Notes: generated from the letters alone by a model not told the origin. DNA of 64,000 nucleotides from Mycolicibacterium tusciae (GCF_002086795.1 NZ_MVIM01000010.1:1-64000); one strand, 5' to 3'. Counted from the first letter of the stretch, positions 40,078 through 48,912 are shown. Translations and numbers: made by a program.

Positions 40078-40353
40078 ATGAACAAGACACTCGTTGTCGG
40101 AGCCACCACCCTTACCCTGCTGTTCGGCGGTACGGGCGTTGCAACCGCATCAACCTTCGAAGCACCGTCTAGCACCACCACGACCCTGGCGCAGTCGCAA
40201 GAAGCGCCCGAAGATGACGGCGGCGACAACGGCCTGTGGGGCCTGGCCGGTCTGCTGGGTCTGGTCGGCCTTGTCGGTCTGAAGCGGCGCAAGGACGCCG
40301 ACTACCCGGCGACCCGCGCAGGCGGCACCATCACCAACAACCCGCGCGCATAA
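40078..40353 (+). CDS. WGxxGxxG-family small exported protein
   Basis: A 91-residue protein with a signal peptide (cleavage near TASTFEA, residue 25), an acidic Thr/Glu/Asp-rich middle and the tripartite tail LWGLAGLLGLVGLVGLKRRK: a WGxxG start, hydrophobic Gly/Leu helix and basic cluster. This is the WGxxGxxG C-terminal motif, thought to act as a membrane-anchoring or sorting signal. Unlike the standard C-terminal form, about 20 residues (DADYPATRAGGTITNNPRA) follow the basic cluster. Single gene with a GGGAGA ribosome site and its own terminator. Function unknown. Confidence 0.75.
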   Translation: MNKTLVVGATTLTLLFGGTGVATASTFEAPSSTTTTLAQSQEAPEDDGGDNGLWGLAGLLGLVGLVGLKRRKDADYPATRAGGTITNNPRA

Positions 40354-40372
40354 GACATTCAGGGCTGAACGT

Positions 40373-40401
40373 GACCCCCGTCAGTGTTTCTGGCGGGGGT
40401 C
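40373..40401 (+). terminator. Terminator after the WGxxGxxG gene
   Basis: Stem GACCCCCG (40373-40380) with CGGGGGTC (40394-40401), extended by CAG/CTG, followed by GCTTTCTTTC. A classical intrinsic terminator. Confidence 0.85.
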
Positions 40402-40533
40402 GCTTTCTTTCGTGTCGGGGCTGCCACATCGTGGACAGGTCACAGCGGTATACCTCTCGACAGTGTTGATCCTGTCGCACTCGCGTCGCGCGGCATAGGC
40501 TTGAGCTCCGAACTTCGCGGATCAAGGTGAGCC

Positions 40534-41097
40534 ATGTCGGAACCAATTATCGATCGTGCAGCGCTCGCGGCAGACTTGGAACGAGCGCGCGCCGATTTTC
40601 AGCTCCTCTTGTCCAGCGCGAACAATCTCGACTGGAAGAAGCCAACGTCGGGCACTCGTTGGACCAACGAGCAACTGCTCTTCCACATGGTGTTCGGATA
40701 CATGGTCGTGCGACGGTTACTGATTCTCGTGCGCGCGTTCGGGCGACTACCGGACGGCGCCAGCCGCAGCTTCGCCCGGCTTCTCGACGCGGCGACGCGG
40801 CCGTTCCATGCGATCAATTATTACGGGTCCTGCGCTGCAGCTCTGGTTTTCAATCGGCGGCGCATGGGCAAGAAGATGGACCGCGTCATCGAGAAGTTAG
40901 AGAGGTCCCTCGCCCGGGAGAGCGTCGACGCCTTTCGCCGTGGGATGCATTACCCGCGCGGGTGGGATCCGTACTTTCGCGATTACATGACCCTCGCGGA
41001 CGTCTACGCCTATCCCGGCCGGCACTACGACCACCACCGCCGACAGTTGACGCTCAGCGCGATCGATGAGTCGCGACAGCCCCCTCCGCAAGGTTGA
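40534..41097 (+). CDS. DinB-superfamily protein
   Basis: A 187-residue helical protein of the DinB_2/DUF664 type. The first helices contain TSGTRWTNEQLLFHMVFGYM with the metal-site His, and the C-terminal helix has YDHHRRQLTL with the second and third His. Family members are thiol- or metal-dependent enzymes, often for detoxification. There is a weak AGGTGAGCC ribosome site before the ATG. It stands alone between a terminator and the DUF305 region; its substrate is unknown. Confidence 0.78.
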   Translation: MSEPIIDRAALAADLERARADFQLLLSSANNLDWKKPTSGTRWTNEQLLFHMVFGYMVVRRLLILVRAFGRLPDGASRSFARLLDAATRPFHAINYYGSCAAALVFNRRRMGKKMDRVIEKLERSLARESVDAFRRGMHYPRGWDPYFRDYMTLADVYAYPGRHYDHHRRQLTLSAIDESRQPPPQG

Positions 41098-41445
41098 CGC
41101 ACCCGGGTGCATGACATCCGCTCCCATTCAATGTCGTCATCAGTCCGCACGCCAAACCCTTGCTGTGTGAGGGTATCTCGCGCGATGGGCATCGGCGAAC
41201 GAAGTGTGCAGTGCTGTCGATGCGATGGTGGTGCCGGTCCTCTCGGTGGTCCTGTGCGGCTGACACTCCCCAAGCTGCGTCTCGGAGGCCAAGGACGGTT
41301 GTCGTTCTTTATCGAATCTTCACAGAACGACTAGTGGGGCCATACGGGCGACGCGAATGCTCGAAGACACGTCGGGATGGGACGTGCGTCGATCAGAGGC
41401 GCTGCAGTCGCGTCGACCGTGACAACGAGGAAGGGACTCATTGTG
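41098..41445. other. Intergenic region upstream of the DUF305 gene
   Basis: About 348 bases with no supported gene. It includes the shared regulator motif at 41313-41329, about 115 bases upstream of the DUF305 start. The frames present lack ribosome sites and family resemblance. Confidence 0.5.
41313..41329 (+). promoter_or_regulatory. Putative response-regulator site upstream of the DUF305 gene
   Basis: CGAATCTTCACAGAACG, matching 15 of 17 bases with the motif at 44111-44127 upstream of the adjacent response-regulator gene. The core TTCANAGAA is imperfectly palindromic. Occurrence before both the regulator and a nearby exported protein suggests a shared OmpR-type operator. Confidence 0.55.
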
Positions 41446-42180
41446 ATGAAGAGGAGGACGCTGGCCGTCGGTGCGGCCACGCTGGTGGCGCTGGTCACCG
41501 TCGGTGCGTGTGGCAATACCAGCACTACGCAGGAAGCTGATTCGTCGTCGGTTTCGGCACCGTCGGCCTCGGCCACCGAAGCCCACAATCAGGCTGATGT
41601 GATGTTCACCAAGCACATGATCCCTCATCATCAGCAGGCAATCGAGATGAGCGACATAGCGTTGGGTAAGCAAGGAATCGACCCGCGAGTTCTAGATCTG
41701 GCCAAGCAGATCAAGGCTGCTCAGGGTCCCGAGATCGAAACGATGCAGGCCTGGCTCACCCAGTGGGGCGTGCCCGCGATGCCGATGATGCCCGGGATGG
41801 ATATGCCGGGTCACAGTGGGATGCCCGGTCACAGTGGGATGCCCGGTCACAGTGGGATGCCCGGTCACGGTGGGATGCCCAGCGAATCGGGCGCGCCGAC
41901 TCATTCCATGATGCCGGGCATGCCAGGGATGGACGGCATGCCAGGGATGGCCGGCATGATGTCCGAGGAGGACATGGCCGCACTGCAAAACGCCCAGGGA
42001 GTGGCCGCCGCCAAGTTGTTCCTGACCCAGATGGTCGAGCATCACGAGGGTGCAATTGTCATGGCGCAGAACGAGATCAAGGATGGTCAGTACCCCGACA
42101 CGATTGCCTTGGCGCGCTCGATCGTCACCAGCCAGCAGCAGGAGATCGACACGATGAACAAGATCCTGGCCTCGTTGTAG
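41446..42180 (+). CDS. DUF305 lipoprotein with Met/His-rich repeats
   Basis: A 244-residue lipoprotein: lipobox VGAC at about residue 22, then a Ser/Ala linker and a DUF305 ferritin-like domain split in two halves with HMIPHHQQAIEMS (about 57-69) and QMVEHHEGAIVMAQ (about 203-216). Between the halves lies a long Met/Gly/His/Pro insert, with MPGHSG three times and MPGHGG, followed by more MPGM units. Such Met/His-rich stretches bind Cu(I) or Ag(I). It is convergent with a histidine kinase gene, 8 bases apart. A role in copper binding or resistance is inferred from composition and neighbours. Confidence 0.85.
   Translation: MKRRTLAVGAATLVALVTVGACGNTSTTQEADSSSVSAPSASATEAHNQADVMFTKHMIPHHQQAIEMSDIALGKQGIDPRVLDLAKQIKAAQGPEIETMQAWLTQWGVPAMPMMPGMDMPGHSGMPGHSGMPGHSGMPGHGGMPSESGAPTHSMMPGMPGMDGMPGMAGMMSEEDMAALQNAQGVAAAKLFLTQMVEHHEGAIVMAQNEIKDGQYPDTIALARSIVTSQQQEIDTMNKILASL
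41809..41880 (+). repeat. Four tandem 18-bp repeats inside the DUF305 gene
   Basis: GGTCACAGTGGGATGCCC occurs three times in a row, identical, and a fourth time with one change (A to G). The repeats keep the frame and encode the GHSGMP units of the Met/His-rich insert. Identical copies suggest recent slippage expansion. Confidence 0.95.
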
Positions 42181-42188
42181 AAGCCAGC

Positions 42189-43319
42189 TCAGCGGGTAAC
42201 GGGTAACTCGATTGTGAAGGTACTGCCCAGCCCGGGTCCCCGGCTCGCTGCCGTGATGCGGCCGCCGTGGGCTTCGGTGAGGGCTTTGGCGATGGCCAAC
42301 CCGATCCCAGCCCCGCCGTGGCCTCGGTCGCGAGCGACATCGGCGCGATAGAAACGCTCGAACACGTGCGGGAGGTGCGCGGCAGCGATGCCATCACCAT
42401 TGTCACTCACCGTGATGATCAGTCTGCCGGGCTGCGCCGCCGCCTTGAGCTCGACGTGACCTCGCGGGGCGGTGTGACGCAGGGCGTTGTCGAGAAGGTT
42501 TCCGACCACCTGTGCCAGGCGCAGAGGATCTACCCACACCTTGGGCAGCGGGTCAACGGCATCGAATGACAGCTCGACGTCCTTGTCCGCATATCGATCA
42601 GCTGCCGCAGCCACGGTGGCGGCGATCGCGGCCCGAGGATCGATCCACTGTGGGGCGACCGCACCGGGCCCTTCCTCGGCTTGAGCGAGCGCGGCCAAGT
42701 CATCGGAAAAGCGCACCAGCCGGCCCGCTTGATCGTTGAGCACTGCAACCGTCTCGGGGTCAAGGGTTTTCACTCCGTCCTCGACGGCCTCGACGTAGGC
42801 CTTGAGCACCGCGACCGGCGTCCTGATCTCATGGGCGAGGTCACCGAAGAGTTGGCGCCGGGTGGTCTCGACCGTTTCGAGCCGCTCAGACATCCGATTG
42901 AACGCGCCGGACAGGTTCGCGAAATCTTCCCCCAGGCGCAGTGGCGACACGCGGATGTCATAGCGGCCATCAGCGACCGCAGTGGCGGCGGAAGCGACCT
43001 CGGCGATTGAGCGCTGCAGGCGGCGGCTGAAGTACCAGGTCACGAGAAGGGCGGTCAATGCGGCCACCCCGATAGCGACCGCGATGGAGATGGCTGTGGC
43101 GTACCGGTAGGCCTGCTCGGCATGGAACTGTTCATTGGATGAATGGGGGAGCCCCGCCTGCTGCAAGTGGTCACGGAACAGCGGCGGGCCGACGATGACA
43201 GCGACAATCCATGTGGTTGCGCCGCCGGCGAGGAGCACCAAGGCCTGCGCCAGCAGTAGCCGGGCGCCGACACCAGGACTGCGCCGCGACCCGGGTTGAA
43301 TGCTCATAACTGTCCTCAC
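42189..43319 (-). CDS. Sensor histidine kinase
   Basis: A 376-residue kinase with two membrane helices (about 20-45 and 75-98) around a short extracytoplasmic sensor of only some 30 residues (PPLFRDHLQQAGLPHSSNEQ). A HAMP domain (about 98-150), the phosphoacceptor H-box FGDLAHEIRTPVAVL (about 158-172), and the ATP-binding domain with NLLDNALRH, DNGDGI, FERFYRAD and GGAGIGLAI follow. It overlaps the regulator stop by 4 nt (GTGA). The small sensor is typical of metal or envelope-stress kinases. The convergent DUF305 gene is a likely target. Confidence 0.92.
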   Translation of the reverse strand: MRTVMSIQPGSRRSPGVGARLLLAQALVLLAGGATTWIVAVIVGPPLFRDHLQQAGLPHSSNEQFHAEQAYRYATAISIAVAIGVAALTALLVTWYFSRRLQRSIAEVASAATAVADGRYDIRVSPLRLGEDFANLSGAFNRMSERLETVETTRRQLFGDLAHEIRTPVAVLKAYVEAVEDGVKTLDPETVAVLNDQAGRLVRFSDDLAALAQAEEGPGAVAPQWIDPRAAIAATVAAAADRYADKDVELSFDAVDPLPKVWVDPLRLAQVVGNLLDNALRHTAPRGHVELKAAAQPGRLIITVSDNGDGIAAAHLPHVFERFYRADVARDRGHGGAGIGLAIAKALTEAHGGRITAASRGPGLGSTFTIELPVTR

Positions 43320-44056
43320 TGGCCGCTTCCCATTCGGTAGCCGACACCGCGGACCGTGATCACGTAGCGGGGATCGGCGGGGTCATCCGACAACTTTCGG
43401 CGCAGATGTCCGATGTGAACGTCGACTAGATGTTCATTGCCACCCCAGTAGTCTCCCCAGACGGCCTCGAGGAGCTGGCGGCGGGTAAAGACCACTGCGG
43501 GACGCGACGACAATGCGGCGAGGACGTCAAATTCGGTGCGGGTCAGCAGGACTGGCTCGTCATCGATGAACACTCGGCGGCCCGCGACGTCGATGGACAA
43601 TGGCCCGAACACCCGCGGTGGGGGTTCGGCAACGGTGGCCGCGGAATCCGTCGGCGTTGCGACGGTGCGAGGCCGACGCAGCATGGCCCGGATCCTCGCG
43701 ACCAATTCGCGGGGACTGAACGGTTTGGTGACATAGTCGTCTGCACCGACCGACAGGCCCACGACGGTGTCCAGTTCGGTGTCGCGTGCGGTGAGCATCA
43801 CTACATAGGCATCGGAGAACGAGCGCAGTTGGCGGCATACCTCCAAGCCGTCGATGCCCGGCAATGCGAGGTCCAAAACGACAACGTCCGGGTCGATCTC
43901 ACGAGCTTGCGTGAGGGCGTCGGCCCCGCTGTGAGCAATGCTGACATCGAAATGCTCGCGTCTGAGGTAGCTCGCCACGACTTCGGCCAGAGCCACCTCG
44001 TCGTCGACCACCAACGCTCGATAACCCGCAGGGTGGGTGGCCGCAGGCGTGTCCAT
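43316..44056 (-). CDS. OmpR/PhoB-family response regulator
   Basis: A 246-residue regulator: receiver domain (about 13-125) with acidic pocket DDE (18-20), phosphoacceptor D62 in VVLDLALPG and K in VTKPFSP; winged-helix DNA-binding domain (about 148-243) with TRTEFDVLAAL and HLVDVHIGHLRRKLSDDP. It is the first gene of the regulator-kinase operon. The motif at 44111-44127, about 55 bases upstream of its start, is a good candidate for autoregulation. Confidence 0.94.
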   Translation of the reverse strand: MDTPAATHPAGYRALVVDDEVALAEVVASYLRREHFDVSIAHSGADALTQAREIDPDVVVLDLALPGIDGLEVCRQLRSFSDAYVVMLTARDTELDTVVGLSVGADDYVTKPFSPRELVARIRAMLRRPRTVATPTDSAATVAEPPPRVFGPLSIDVAGRRVFIDDEPVLLTRTEFDVLAALSSRPAVVFTRRQLLEAVWGDYWGGNEHLVDVHIGHLRRKLSDDPADPRYVITVRGVGYRMGSGQ

Positions 44057-44110
44057 GCCTTCATCGTGCCGCCCCGAAGGAATTCAGGAACCCAAGACCC
44101 AGGTCTTGAG

Positions 44111-44127
44111 CGAATCTTCATAGAACC
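44111..44127. promoter_or_regulatory. Putative response-regulator site upstream of its own gene
   Basis: CGAATCTTCATAGAACC, near-identical to the site before the DUF305 gene. It lies between the divergent regulator gene (start 44056) and the DUF4239 gene (start 44276), so it could control either or both. Confidence 0.55.
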
Positions 44128-44275
44128 ATCGTCGATTCTGTACCCGGTGCCGCGTTATTGCACATAAGCGGTAGTGAGGCGGAAAGACGGTGAAGCGCAG
44201 TGCTCTCGACTCCTCGAGGACGAGACGCAGTAAGTTCACAATCGTGACGACGTTGACGCGAGACGGGTTGTCGCC

Positions 44276-45064
44276 GTGAGCCGATGGCTGGTGACGCACA
44301 TCCCCTCCGGTCTACTGCTCGCACTGCTGGTCGTGGTGGTGGCCGGTGGAGCGGCGCTGCTCCAGATGTACCTCAGGAGGCGGTTCCCGGTCCTCACCAG
44401 AGACGAGCACAACGACGTCACCAAATTCACCTACGGATTCATCGGATTCGTGTACGCCTTCTTCATCGGCTTCGTGGTGTCCAGCATGTGGGGTCAGATC
44501 AACACCGCCGACGGCAATGCGCGTGCGGAAGGCGCGGCCGCCGTTCAACTGGCCCAGGACACCGCCGTGTTCGACGCAGCCGATCAGACTCGGATCCGAC
44601 AGGCGCTGCGCCGCTATGAAGAGGCGGCCGTCGCGGAGTGGACCACCGCCGACACCTCGAGGTCGCCCCAAGCCGATGCCACGCTTGCCGAGTTGCGCTC
44701 CGCTTATGAGCAGGTCCGACCCACGACAGACGTGCAGAAGATCGCGCTGGCGACGTCGCTGTCGAATCTCGACAAGACCAGTCAGGCGCGCACCGTTCGG
44801 TTGTTGACGGCCCGCGAAGACACCGGACCGTTATGGCCGCTGTGGGCGGTCATCCTCATCACCAGCGCGATGGTCGTGGGTACCGTGATCATCTACGGGG
44901 TAGAACGGGCCGGGTTTCACTATCCGATGGTGGCGATCGTCAGCGTCATCATCGCCGCCAACCTGTTCTTGGTTTTGGAGTTGTCGCATCCGTACGTGGG
45001 CGCGATCTCGACGTCGCCGGACTCACTGCAGGAAGTCGGCCGCGTTCTCGACAACACGCCCTGA
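44276..45064 (+). CDS. DUF4239-family membrane protein
   Basis: A 262-residue protein with membrane helices near the N-terminus (about 11-31 and 55-75, FTYGFIGFVYAFFIGFVVSS) and two near the C-terminus (about 184-205 and 213-235). Between them lies an extracytoplasmic helical domain (about 80-180). The NTADGNARAEGAA pattern after helix 2 is typical of DUF4239 (bestrophin-like). Function unknown; an ion-channel-like role is proposed for the family by fold only. GTG start. It is divergent from the response-regulator operon. Confidence 0.78.
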   Translation: MSRWLVTHIPSGLLLALLVVVVAGGAALLQMYLRRRFPVLTRDEHNDVTKFTYGFIGFVYAFFIGFVVSSMWGQINTADGNARAEGAAAVQLAQDTAVFDAADQTRIRQALRRYEEAAVAEWTTADTSRSPQADATLAELRSAYEQVRPTTDVQKIALATSLSNLDKTSQARTVRLLTAREDTGPLWPLWAVILITSAMVVGTVIIYGVERAGFHYPMVAIVSVIIAANLFLVLELSHPYVGAISTSPDSLQEVGRVLDNTP

Positions 45065-45082
45065 CCACGGCCACGTCCGGGT

Positions 45083-45104
45083 GGAGTCTCAGCGGCGGGA
45101 CTCC
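45083..45104. terminator. Possible hairpin between convergent DUF4239 and EamA genes
   Basis: Arms GGAGTC (45083-45088) and GACTCC (45099-45104) with a 10-base loop in the 68-base convergent gap. No U-run; weak. Confidence 0.35.
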
Positions 45105-45132
45105 GGAATCAGGCGACGCCGGATTCGTCGTG

Positions 45133-46041
45133 CTATTCGGATGTCGGCGCAGTCGACGTGGATTGTGGCTGTTTCGCTTTGGCACGCATGGCGAGCACAC
45201 CACCCCCGATCACGAGCGTCATCCCGAGGTAGGTGGTCACGGTCGGTCGGTGATCCCACACGATCCAGTCGATCACCGCGGTGAAGACGATGACGGTGTA
45301 GATGAACGGCCCCACCTTTTCCGCGGAGGCGTAGCGGTAGGCGACGACGATCAACGCTTGGGAAAAAAGTTGCGCGAAGCCGAGAGCGATGAGCCACGGC
45401 CAGCCCTGCGACGCGATCGGTTGCCAGTCTGCGATCGCGATCGGGACGGACATGACGGTCGCGAGCAGAAAATAGTAGAAGAGGACTCTCGTGACGGGTT
45501 CGGTGGCGCCGAGCCAGCGGACCGACATCATGGCCACGGCGAGCAGCAACGCGCCGGCCAACGCCGACAACTCACCCGCCGAGAACCCGTGCCCTTGCGG
45601 CTGCAGCACCAGAAGTATTCCGACGAAACCGATTCCGGCACCCAGCCAGGTCGGCACCGCGACGCGTTGCCGCGTCACCGCCCACGCGATCAGCGGCATC
45701 CACAGCGGCGCACTGTAGGTGAGCAGCGTCGCATTGGCCAGTGGGATGTGTTTGATGGCGACGAACAGCGCATACCAACATCCTGTTCCGGTGGCCGCGC
45801 GCAGCACGTGCAGGCCAAGCCTTTTCGTACGCAGCGCGGAGACACCGCCCCGCCAAGCCACCGGGAGGATGAAGACCAGGCAGATCGCATTCTGGAACAA
45901 CAGCAGCACGCCGGTCGAGGTGTATTCCCCTGAAACTTTCGCCAGCATGCCGACCAAGGCCACGCAAAAGAACGCCGCGGTGGTGAGAAGCGCTCCTAGA
46001 ACGAGGTTTTCGTCTCGGTAACCGGCTTTCTCAGTGCCCAC
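45133..46041 (-). CDS. EamA/DMT-family transporter
   Basis: A 302-residue protein with ten predicted membrane helices in two EamA repeats (about 12-140 and 150-285), starting after a short polar N-terminus with LVLGALLTTAAFFCVALVG. Family members export amino acids, purines or other metabolites or take up nucleotide sugars. It overlaps the SDR gene by 11 nt and is probably co-transcribed with it. Substrate unknown. Confidence 0.85.
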   Translation of the reverse strand: MGTEKAGYRDENLVLGALLTTAAFFCVALVGMLAKVSGEYTSTGVLLLFQNAICLVFILPVAWRGGVSALRTKRLGLHVLRAATGTGCWYALFVAIKHIPLANATLLTYSAPLWMPLIAWAVTRQRVAVPTWLGAGIGFVGILLVLQPQGHGFSAGELSALAGALLLAVAMMSVRWLGATEPVTRVLFYYFLLATVMSVPIAIADWQPIASQGWPWLIALGFAQLFSQALIVVAYRYASAEKVGPFIYTVIVFTAVIDWIVWDHRPTVTTYLGMTLVIGGGVLAMRAKAKQPQSTSTAPTSE

Positions 46042-46915
46042 CGGCGGCAGGTCCCAAATGTGGTGTCGAGCGCTTCATGACACCGTTGAGCAGACGCGGC
46101 GACACAAGGTCGAGCGCGCGCAACGGGAGCATCTTGCGCGGAGCGATGCGCACCGGTCGGGTGCGCGCGGCGACGACCATCCACTCGGCGGCCTCGTCGG
46201 CACTCAGCGCGGCCAGGCCGTCGTAGGCGCGGGTGGGCGCGATCATCGGGGTGGCCACCAGCGGGTAGTAGATGGTGGTCGATTGCACGCCGGACTCGGC
46301 CAGCTCGTTGTCGATGACTCGGCTGACCGCGCTCAGCGCGGCCTTCGAGGCGTTGTACACACCGAAGAACGGCGACGACTCGGGCATCACGCGCCAGCTC
46401 GAGATGTTGATGATGTGCCCGTCGCCGCGTTCGACCATTCCGGGTGCCAGCCCCCCGATCAACCGCAGCGGAGCGTAATAGTTCAGCGAGATGGTGCGTT
46501 CGACGTCGTGCCAGCGGTCCAGCGATTCGAGCAATGGCCGGCGGATCGACCGGGCCGCGTTGTTGATGAGGATGTCGACGGGTCCGGCGGCGCGTACGAG
46601 CGCGTCGACGGCGTCAAGGTCGGCCAAGTTCGTCGGGATCGCGATCGCCTTGCCGCCGCGGGCGGTGATCCGGTCGACGACATCGGCCAGCAGGTGTTCA
46701 CGTCGGGCCACCACGATCACCGTCGCGCCGTGCGCGGCGAGTTTCTCGGCGGCCACCTCACCGATACCCGACGACGCTCCCGTCAGCAGGATCCGTTTGC
46801 CGCGCAGATCAATCGGGGCACGATTCCGTCGGCGGGGCAACGGCCGCATGCCCGCCAGCCGTAACGACCGGCGCATGTTGGCCGGCGACACGACTCGCTC
46901 AGCACTCTTGCTCAC
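46031..46915 (-). CDS. Short-chain dehydrogenase/reductase
   Basis: A 294-residue SDR. A 35-residue basic N-terminal extension (RRSLRLAGMRPLPRRRNR) precedes the Rossmann core: TGASSGIGE for NAD(P), an NNAA motif, catalytic Ser in INISSW and Tyr-Lys in YNASK. The Arg in VARRE after strand 2 favours NADPH. The long lipid-like substrate pocket region and C-terminal tail resemble mycobacterial SDRs acting on lipids, but no substrate can be assigned. First gene of a two-gene unit with the EamA transporter. Confidence 0.87.
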   Translation of the reverse strand: MSKSAERVVSPANMRRSLRLAGMRPLPRRRNRAPIDLRGKRILLTGASSGIGEVAAEKLAAHGATVIVVARREHLLADVVDRITARGGKAIAIPTNLADLDAVDALVRAAGPVDILINNAARSIRRPLLESLDRWHDVERTISLNYYAPLRLIGGLAPGMVERGDGHIINISSWRVMPESSPFFGVYNASKAALSAVSRVIDNELAESGVQSTTIYYPLVATPMIAPTRAYDGLAALSADEAAEWMVVAARTRPVRIAPRKMLPLRALDLVSPRLLNGVMKRSTPHLGPAAGGH

Positions 46916-47187
46916 AGCTCGCCCATTACCCAGGCACCGCGTCGCCTTTGCGCAGGCCGCAGAGATCGCGCATTAGGCGACCGTACAGGCCTGATCATGA
47001 ACGCAGGCAGGCCAAGACAAATAGTTAGCGAAGATGTGGCACCTGCCGGCGAATGCGCGCGAACTCATGGCGTTGTAGTCACATCCCGATTTGTGTGTGC
47101 AGGTTTCTGATCCCGCTCGGTGGTAATCCATGGGCGGAAGCACATATGGCTACGCTGAGGGGACGTTGGGTTGGGCAAGGAACAGTG

Positions 47188-48000
47188 GTGAGCGATTCGT
47201 CGAACGGTGAAGCGTCCGATCGAGGTGCCGCACCCGATCGAAACGTTGACGCGGGCGCCGACGCCAAGCGACTCGTCCGCGGCCGCGATCCGCTGTTCCT
47301 CGGTATCGCCGCGATTTGTGACACCGCCACGCGCCTGACCGGCGTGGACGGGGCCGCGCTCGCCGTGCTGACCACCTCCCGCGGCATCCGCGAGTTGGTC
47401 CACGCCACCGATGCGGTGGCCCAGCAGCTCGACGAACTGCAGTTCGTTCTCGGGGAGGGCCCGTGCCTCGACGCGTATCAGCGAGTTGAACCGCAGATGT
47501 GCGCCTATATCGACGACGACGACTTTCAGCAACGGTGGCCGGCGTTCACGGCCGAGCTTACGACGCTGGGAGTGCTGGCGGTGTTCGCCTATCCGGTACC
47601 TGGAGAGCTGCGACCGTTGGGCGTACTGGAGCTGTATCGTCACACGAGCGGTCCATTGAGCGAGCCCGAACATCAGTCCGCCCAGCTGTGTGCGGCCGCG
47701 CTGCGAACCACGCTGGAGAAGAATTGGCGTGAACACTTGCAGCGCAACACATCTGAGGATGCCGCGCTGGACGCGATCGCGGAGCAGGCAGGGTCCACGA
47801 CGAGTTCGGATGCGTTCAGCAGGTTCCAGGTACACGTCGCGGCGGGGATGGCGGCGGTGCAGCTGGGGGTCACGACCGGCGATGCGCTCGACCGGCTGCG
47901 GGCGTACGCGTACGCGCAGAACAGGTCCTTGCTCGGGTTGGCGGCCGATGTGGTCGCTCGGCGGCTGTCACTATCCGACCTCGACGGCAATGAGAGCTGA
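47188..48000 (+). CDS. GAF-ANTAR regulatory protein
   Basis: A 270-residue cytoplasmic regulator. The GAF domain spans about 35-180, with the segment ELQFVLGEGPCLDAY typical of mycobacterial GAF-ANTAR proteins. The ANTAR RNA-binding domain lies at about 215-262: HVAAGMAAVQLGVTTGDALD and LRAYAYAQNRSLLGLAADVV. ANTAR domains bind paired hairpins near terminators and prevent termination. The start at GTG 47188 was chosen because TACGCT (47151-47156) looks like a -10 just upstream; ATG 47146 would lie before it. No twin-hairpin target was recognised nearby. Confidence 0.85.
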   Translation: MSDSSNGEASDRGAAPDRNVDAGADAKRLVRGRDPLFLGIAAICDTATRLTGVDGAALAVLTTSRGIRELVHATDAVAQQLDELQFVLGEGPCLDAYQRVEPQMCAYIDDDDFQQRWPAFTAELTTLGVLAVFAYPVPGELRPLGVLELYRHTSGPLSEPEHQSAQLCAAALRTTLEKNWREHLQRNTSEDAALDAIAEQAGSTTSSDAFSRFQVHVAAGMAAVQLGVTTGDALDRLRAYAYAQNRSLLGLAADVVARRLSLSDLDGNES

Positions 48001-48038
48001 ATCATGACGTCGAGCTGCACGACAGAGGAGGTCCCGCG

Positions 48039-48824
48039 ATGATCGCCGCACGTGATCGACTGGCGGTTGCCGCACTGACAACGGCATTGACCGGCGATTT
48101 CGATTTGCCGACGTTACTGGACACGGCCGCCCACGATGCGTGTGCGGGGTTCGGAGCCGTGTCCGCTGCCGTGATTCTTCTCGATGATCATCGCCGTGCC
48201 GGTGATACCGGGGTTGAGGTCGTCGCCGAGGCGCTGAGCAGTCACGCCGAGGTCGATCTGAGGTTCCTGACCAACGGGCCTGCACTCGACAGCGCCCGCG
48301 GCGGGGCGGTGACGATGATCGCCGATCTTGCCGATGCCGCCGATACCAGGTGGCCGAGCTATCGACGCGATGCGTTGCAGGCGGGCATGCGCGCAATGCG
48401 CAGCTTCCCGGTGATCGTGCTCGGCGCGTCCGTGGGTGCGCTGGTGGTGCACACGCCCGATCCCTGGGGGTCGCAGCGTTCCAACGAGCTCGGCGTGATA
48501 CTCGCCAATCTCATCGCCGTTGCGATCTCGATGGGAAACGACAGCGGACGGCGTCACGCCGACACCAGCGAGACCATTCAGACTCTGCTGCGGGGCACCG
48601 TGGCGATCGCCACGGCCACCGGCGTCATCGCTGAAAAACTCTCACTCGAACCAGCCCGGGCACGACTCCATTTGCACCGATTGGCCCGCGCGCATCAAAA
48701 CACCGTGACGAACCATGCCGAGCTGATCATCGCCGCACACGACGATCAGGCCGATGACGCCCGTCTATCGGGCTTGCTCGCCGCGCCGACCTTGCCCCCC
48801 GCCCCGCCGCGCATCAACACCTGA
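48039..48824 (+). CDS. GAF-domain protein with degenerate ANTAR domain
   Basis: A 261-residue relative of its neighbours. GAF domain about 10-165, followed by an ANTAR-like helical region (about 185-235: TATGVIAEKLSLEPARARLH) in which the usual AxGxxM and aromatic positions are changed. The end is Pro/Ala-rich. RNA binding may be reduced or altered. GAGGAGGTCC ahead of the ATG is a strong ribosome site, 38 bases after the previous gene, so the two are an operon. Confidence 0.75.
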   Translation: MIAARDRLAVAALTTALTGDFDLPTLLDTAAHDACAGFGAVSAAVILLDDHRRAGDTGVEVVAEALSSHAEVDLRFLTNGPALDSARGGAVTMIADLADAADTRWPSYRRDALQAGMRAMRSFPVIVLGASVGALVVHTPDPWGSQRSNELGVILANLIAVAISMGNDSGRRHADTSETIQTLLRGTVAIATATGVIAEKLSLEPARARLHLHRLARAHQNTVTNHAELIIAAHDDQADDARLSGLLAAPTLPPAPPRINT

Positions 48825-48912
48825 TCCGCACCCACCGGCTGGCCGTCGTCACCGACTATGGTGGTAGCTCTGGGGACCGCAAGTCCACCTTCGTAAGCGG
48901 GGGGCAGAAACC

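Noticed and set aside
41107..41334. Possible 75-codon gene before the DUF305 gene
   Set aside because: Cys/Arg/Gly-rich sequence without a ribosome site or domain; it runs through the putative regulator site.
41809..41880. Tandem repeats as a CRISPR array
   Set aside because: The 18-bp units are directly adjacent without spacers, keep the reading frame and encode part of a lipoprotein.
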